This document shows, one piece after another, positions 63,296 to 64,000 of a stretch of DNA of 64,000 bases. The stretch comes from Candidatus Methylobacter titanis (GTDB taxonomy: Bacteria > Pseudomonadota > Gammaproteobacteria > Methylococcales > Methylomonadaceae). A program made the translations under genes and the position numbers. How positions within the stretch are numbered: the stretch's first letter is position 1; every line of letters begins with the position of its first letter. The stretch is from positions 62,001 through 126,000 of the forward strand of contig JAQSDX010000001.1 in NCBI GenBank assembly GCA_029946125.1, given 5' to 3'. Under the pieces are notes generated by a model. That model was not told the DNA's origin, searched no databases, and worked only from the letters and a program-made list of their open reading frames with translations.

Positions 63296-64000
63296 ATGTC
63301 AGCTAGAAAAATTCTCGTTACCAGCGCACTGCCTTATGCCAACGGCCCGATTCATCTCGGCCATCTGGTTGAATATATTCAAACGGATATTTGGGTACGT
63401 TTTCAGAAACAACGCGGCAATCTCTGTTATTACGTTTGCGCGGACGACACTCACGGCACGCCGATCATGCTCAGGGCGGATCGCGAAGGCATCACTCCTG
63501 AACAGCTGATAGCCCAGGTCGGCAAGGAACATTTGGCCGATTTTATCGAATTCGGCATCGCGTTCGACAATTACCACAGCACCCATTCTGAAGAAAATAA
63601 AGCCTATTCAACGCTGATTTACGAACGCTTGCGCGATGCCGGGCATATCAGCTCACGCAGCATTACCCAGGCTTTCGATCCGGTTAAGAACATGTTCTTG
63701 TCCGACCGTTTTATCAAAGGCGAATGCCCAAAATGCGGAGCACTCGATCAATACGGCGACGGCTGTGAGGTTTGCGGCGCGACCTACTCGCCGACCGAAC
63801 TGAAAAATGCGGTTTCTGCCATTTCAGGCGCAAAACCGGTCGATAAAGATTCGGTACATTATTTTTTCGATCTGGCTAACTTTAGCGACATGTTGCGCGA
63901 CTGGACTCACGCCGGTCATTTGCAGTCCGAAGTCCGTAATAAACTGGCCGAATGGCTGGATGGTGGCCTGCAGCAATGGGATATTTCGCGCGATGCGCCT
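63296..64000 (+). CDS. metG: Methionyl-tRNA synthetase, 5' part
   Basis: The gene starts with ATG at 63296 and runs past the window edge; about 235 codons are visible. Methionyl-tRNA synthetase charges tRNA-Met. It has the HIGH-type motif in [18 protein letters not shown], then ADDTHGTPI, and the zinc knuckle with CPKCG and CEVCG. The KMSKS region lies beyond the edge. Divergent from mrp. Confidence 0.95.
   Translation, partial: MSARKILVTSALPYANGPIHLGHLVEYIQTDIWVRFQKQRGNLCYYVCADDTHGTPIMLRADREGITPEQLIAQVGKEHLADFIEFGIAFDNYHSTHSEENKAYSTLIYERLRDAGHISSRSITQAFDPVKNMFLSDRFIKGECPKCGALDQYGDGCEVCGATYSPTELKNAVSAISGAKPVDKDSVHYFFDLANFSDMLRDWTHAGHLQSEVRNKLAEWLDGGLQQWDISRDAP

Overview
The window is chromosomal DNA from a gammaproteobacterium. 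The evidence is gene order: dnaA next to rpmH-rnpA-yidD-yidC-mnmE, trxA-rho with rhlB opposite, nudE opposite yrfG, yggX-mutY, dcd and mrp opposite metG, and glnE-ilvE-waaF-waaC. The many short dispersed palindromes and the general gene style recall Methylococcales, but no methane or methanol oxidation gene is present, so that placement is only an inference. I saw no tRNA, rRNA, prophage or intact transposase.

Layout. 1-5.5 kb is the dnaA/rpmH/rnpA/yidC/mnmE cluster. 5.5-11.6 kb holds an EAL protein with degenerate REC and GGDEF domains, an HDOD protein, a decayed transposase, two paralogous small secreted proteins, a CPXCG protein and a short-chain dehydrogenase. At about 11.9 kb an AT-rich gap carries a cluster of DnaA boxes and is the best oriC candidate, 10 kb away from dnaA. 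12.1-19.1 kb is a MoxR/DUF58/BatA/BatB-TPR/BatD operon. 19-29.7 kb is mainly housekeeping: NudE, YrfG, RhlB, TrxA, Rho, an exported ATP-dependent DNA ligase, YggX, MutY, AsmA and Nth. 29.9-32.2 kb is a three-gene RiPP operon of the bufferin/HvfA type: a 12-Cys precursor, an MNIO (DUF692) enzyme and a DUF2063 partner. 33.7-40 kb has glnE, ilvE, waaF and waaC. 40.6-51.2 kb is a complete-looking type II secretion operon (E, F, G, H, I, J, K, L, M, a GspC/N-like protein, D). 51.3-55 kb has rpiA, an RcnB-like protein, a DUF5610 protein and a flippase. 55.6-58.9 kb has a porin behind a four-unit Pho box and a lipoprotein with calcium-loop motifs. 58.9-64 kb has cbpM-cbpA, a CPBP protease, YcgL, dcd, mrp and the start of metG.

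The most unusual signal is a 51-bp (17-codon) palindromic repeat found as eight copies inside five protein-coding genes: the DUF58 gene, glnE (2), waaF (2), gspE and gspJ (2). It is always in frame, it is read in four different reading frames across both strands, and its hairpin arms vary in a compensatory way between copies. The host proteins look about 17 or 34 residues longer than their families expect. This resembles the Rickettsia palindromic elements but in an unrelated lineage. A second repeat class, a 7-bp tandem rich in AAGGCGA, lies inside the leader peptides of three of the pseudopilins (GspG, GspH, GspJ), making them long and basic, and forms inverted arrays between genes elsewhere. 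Other palindromes sit in glnE, in the DUF58 gene and at gene ends. Together they suggest a genome where mobile short repeats are tolerated in, and lengthen, essential proteins.
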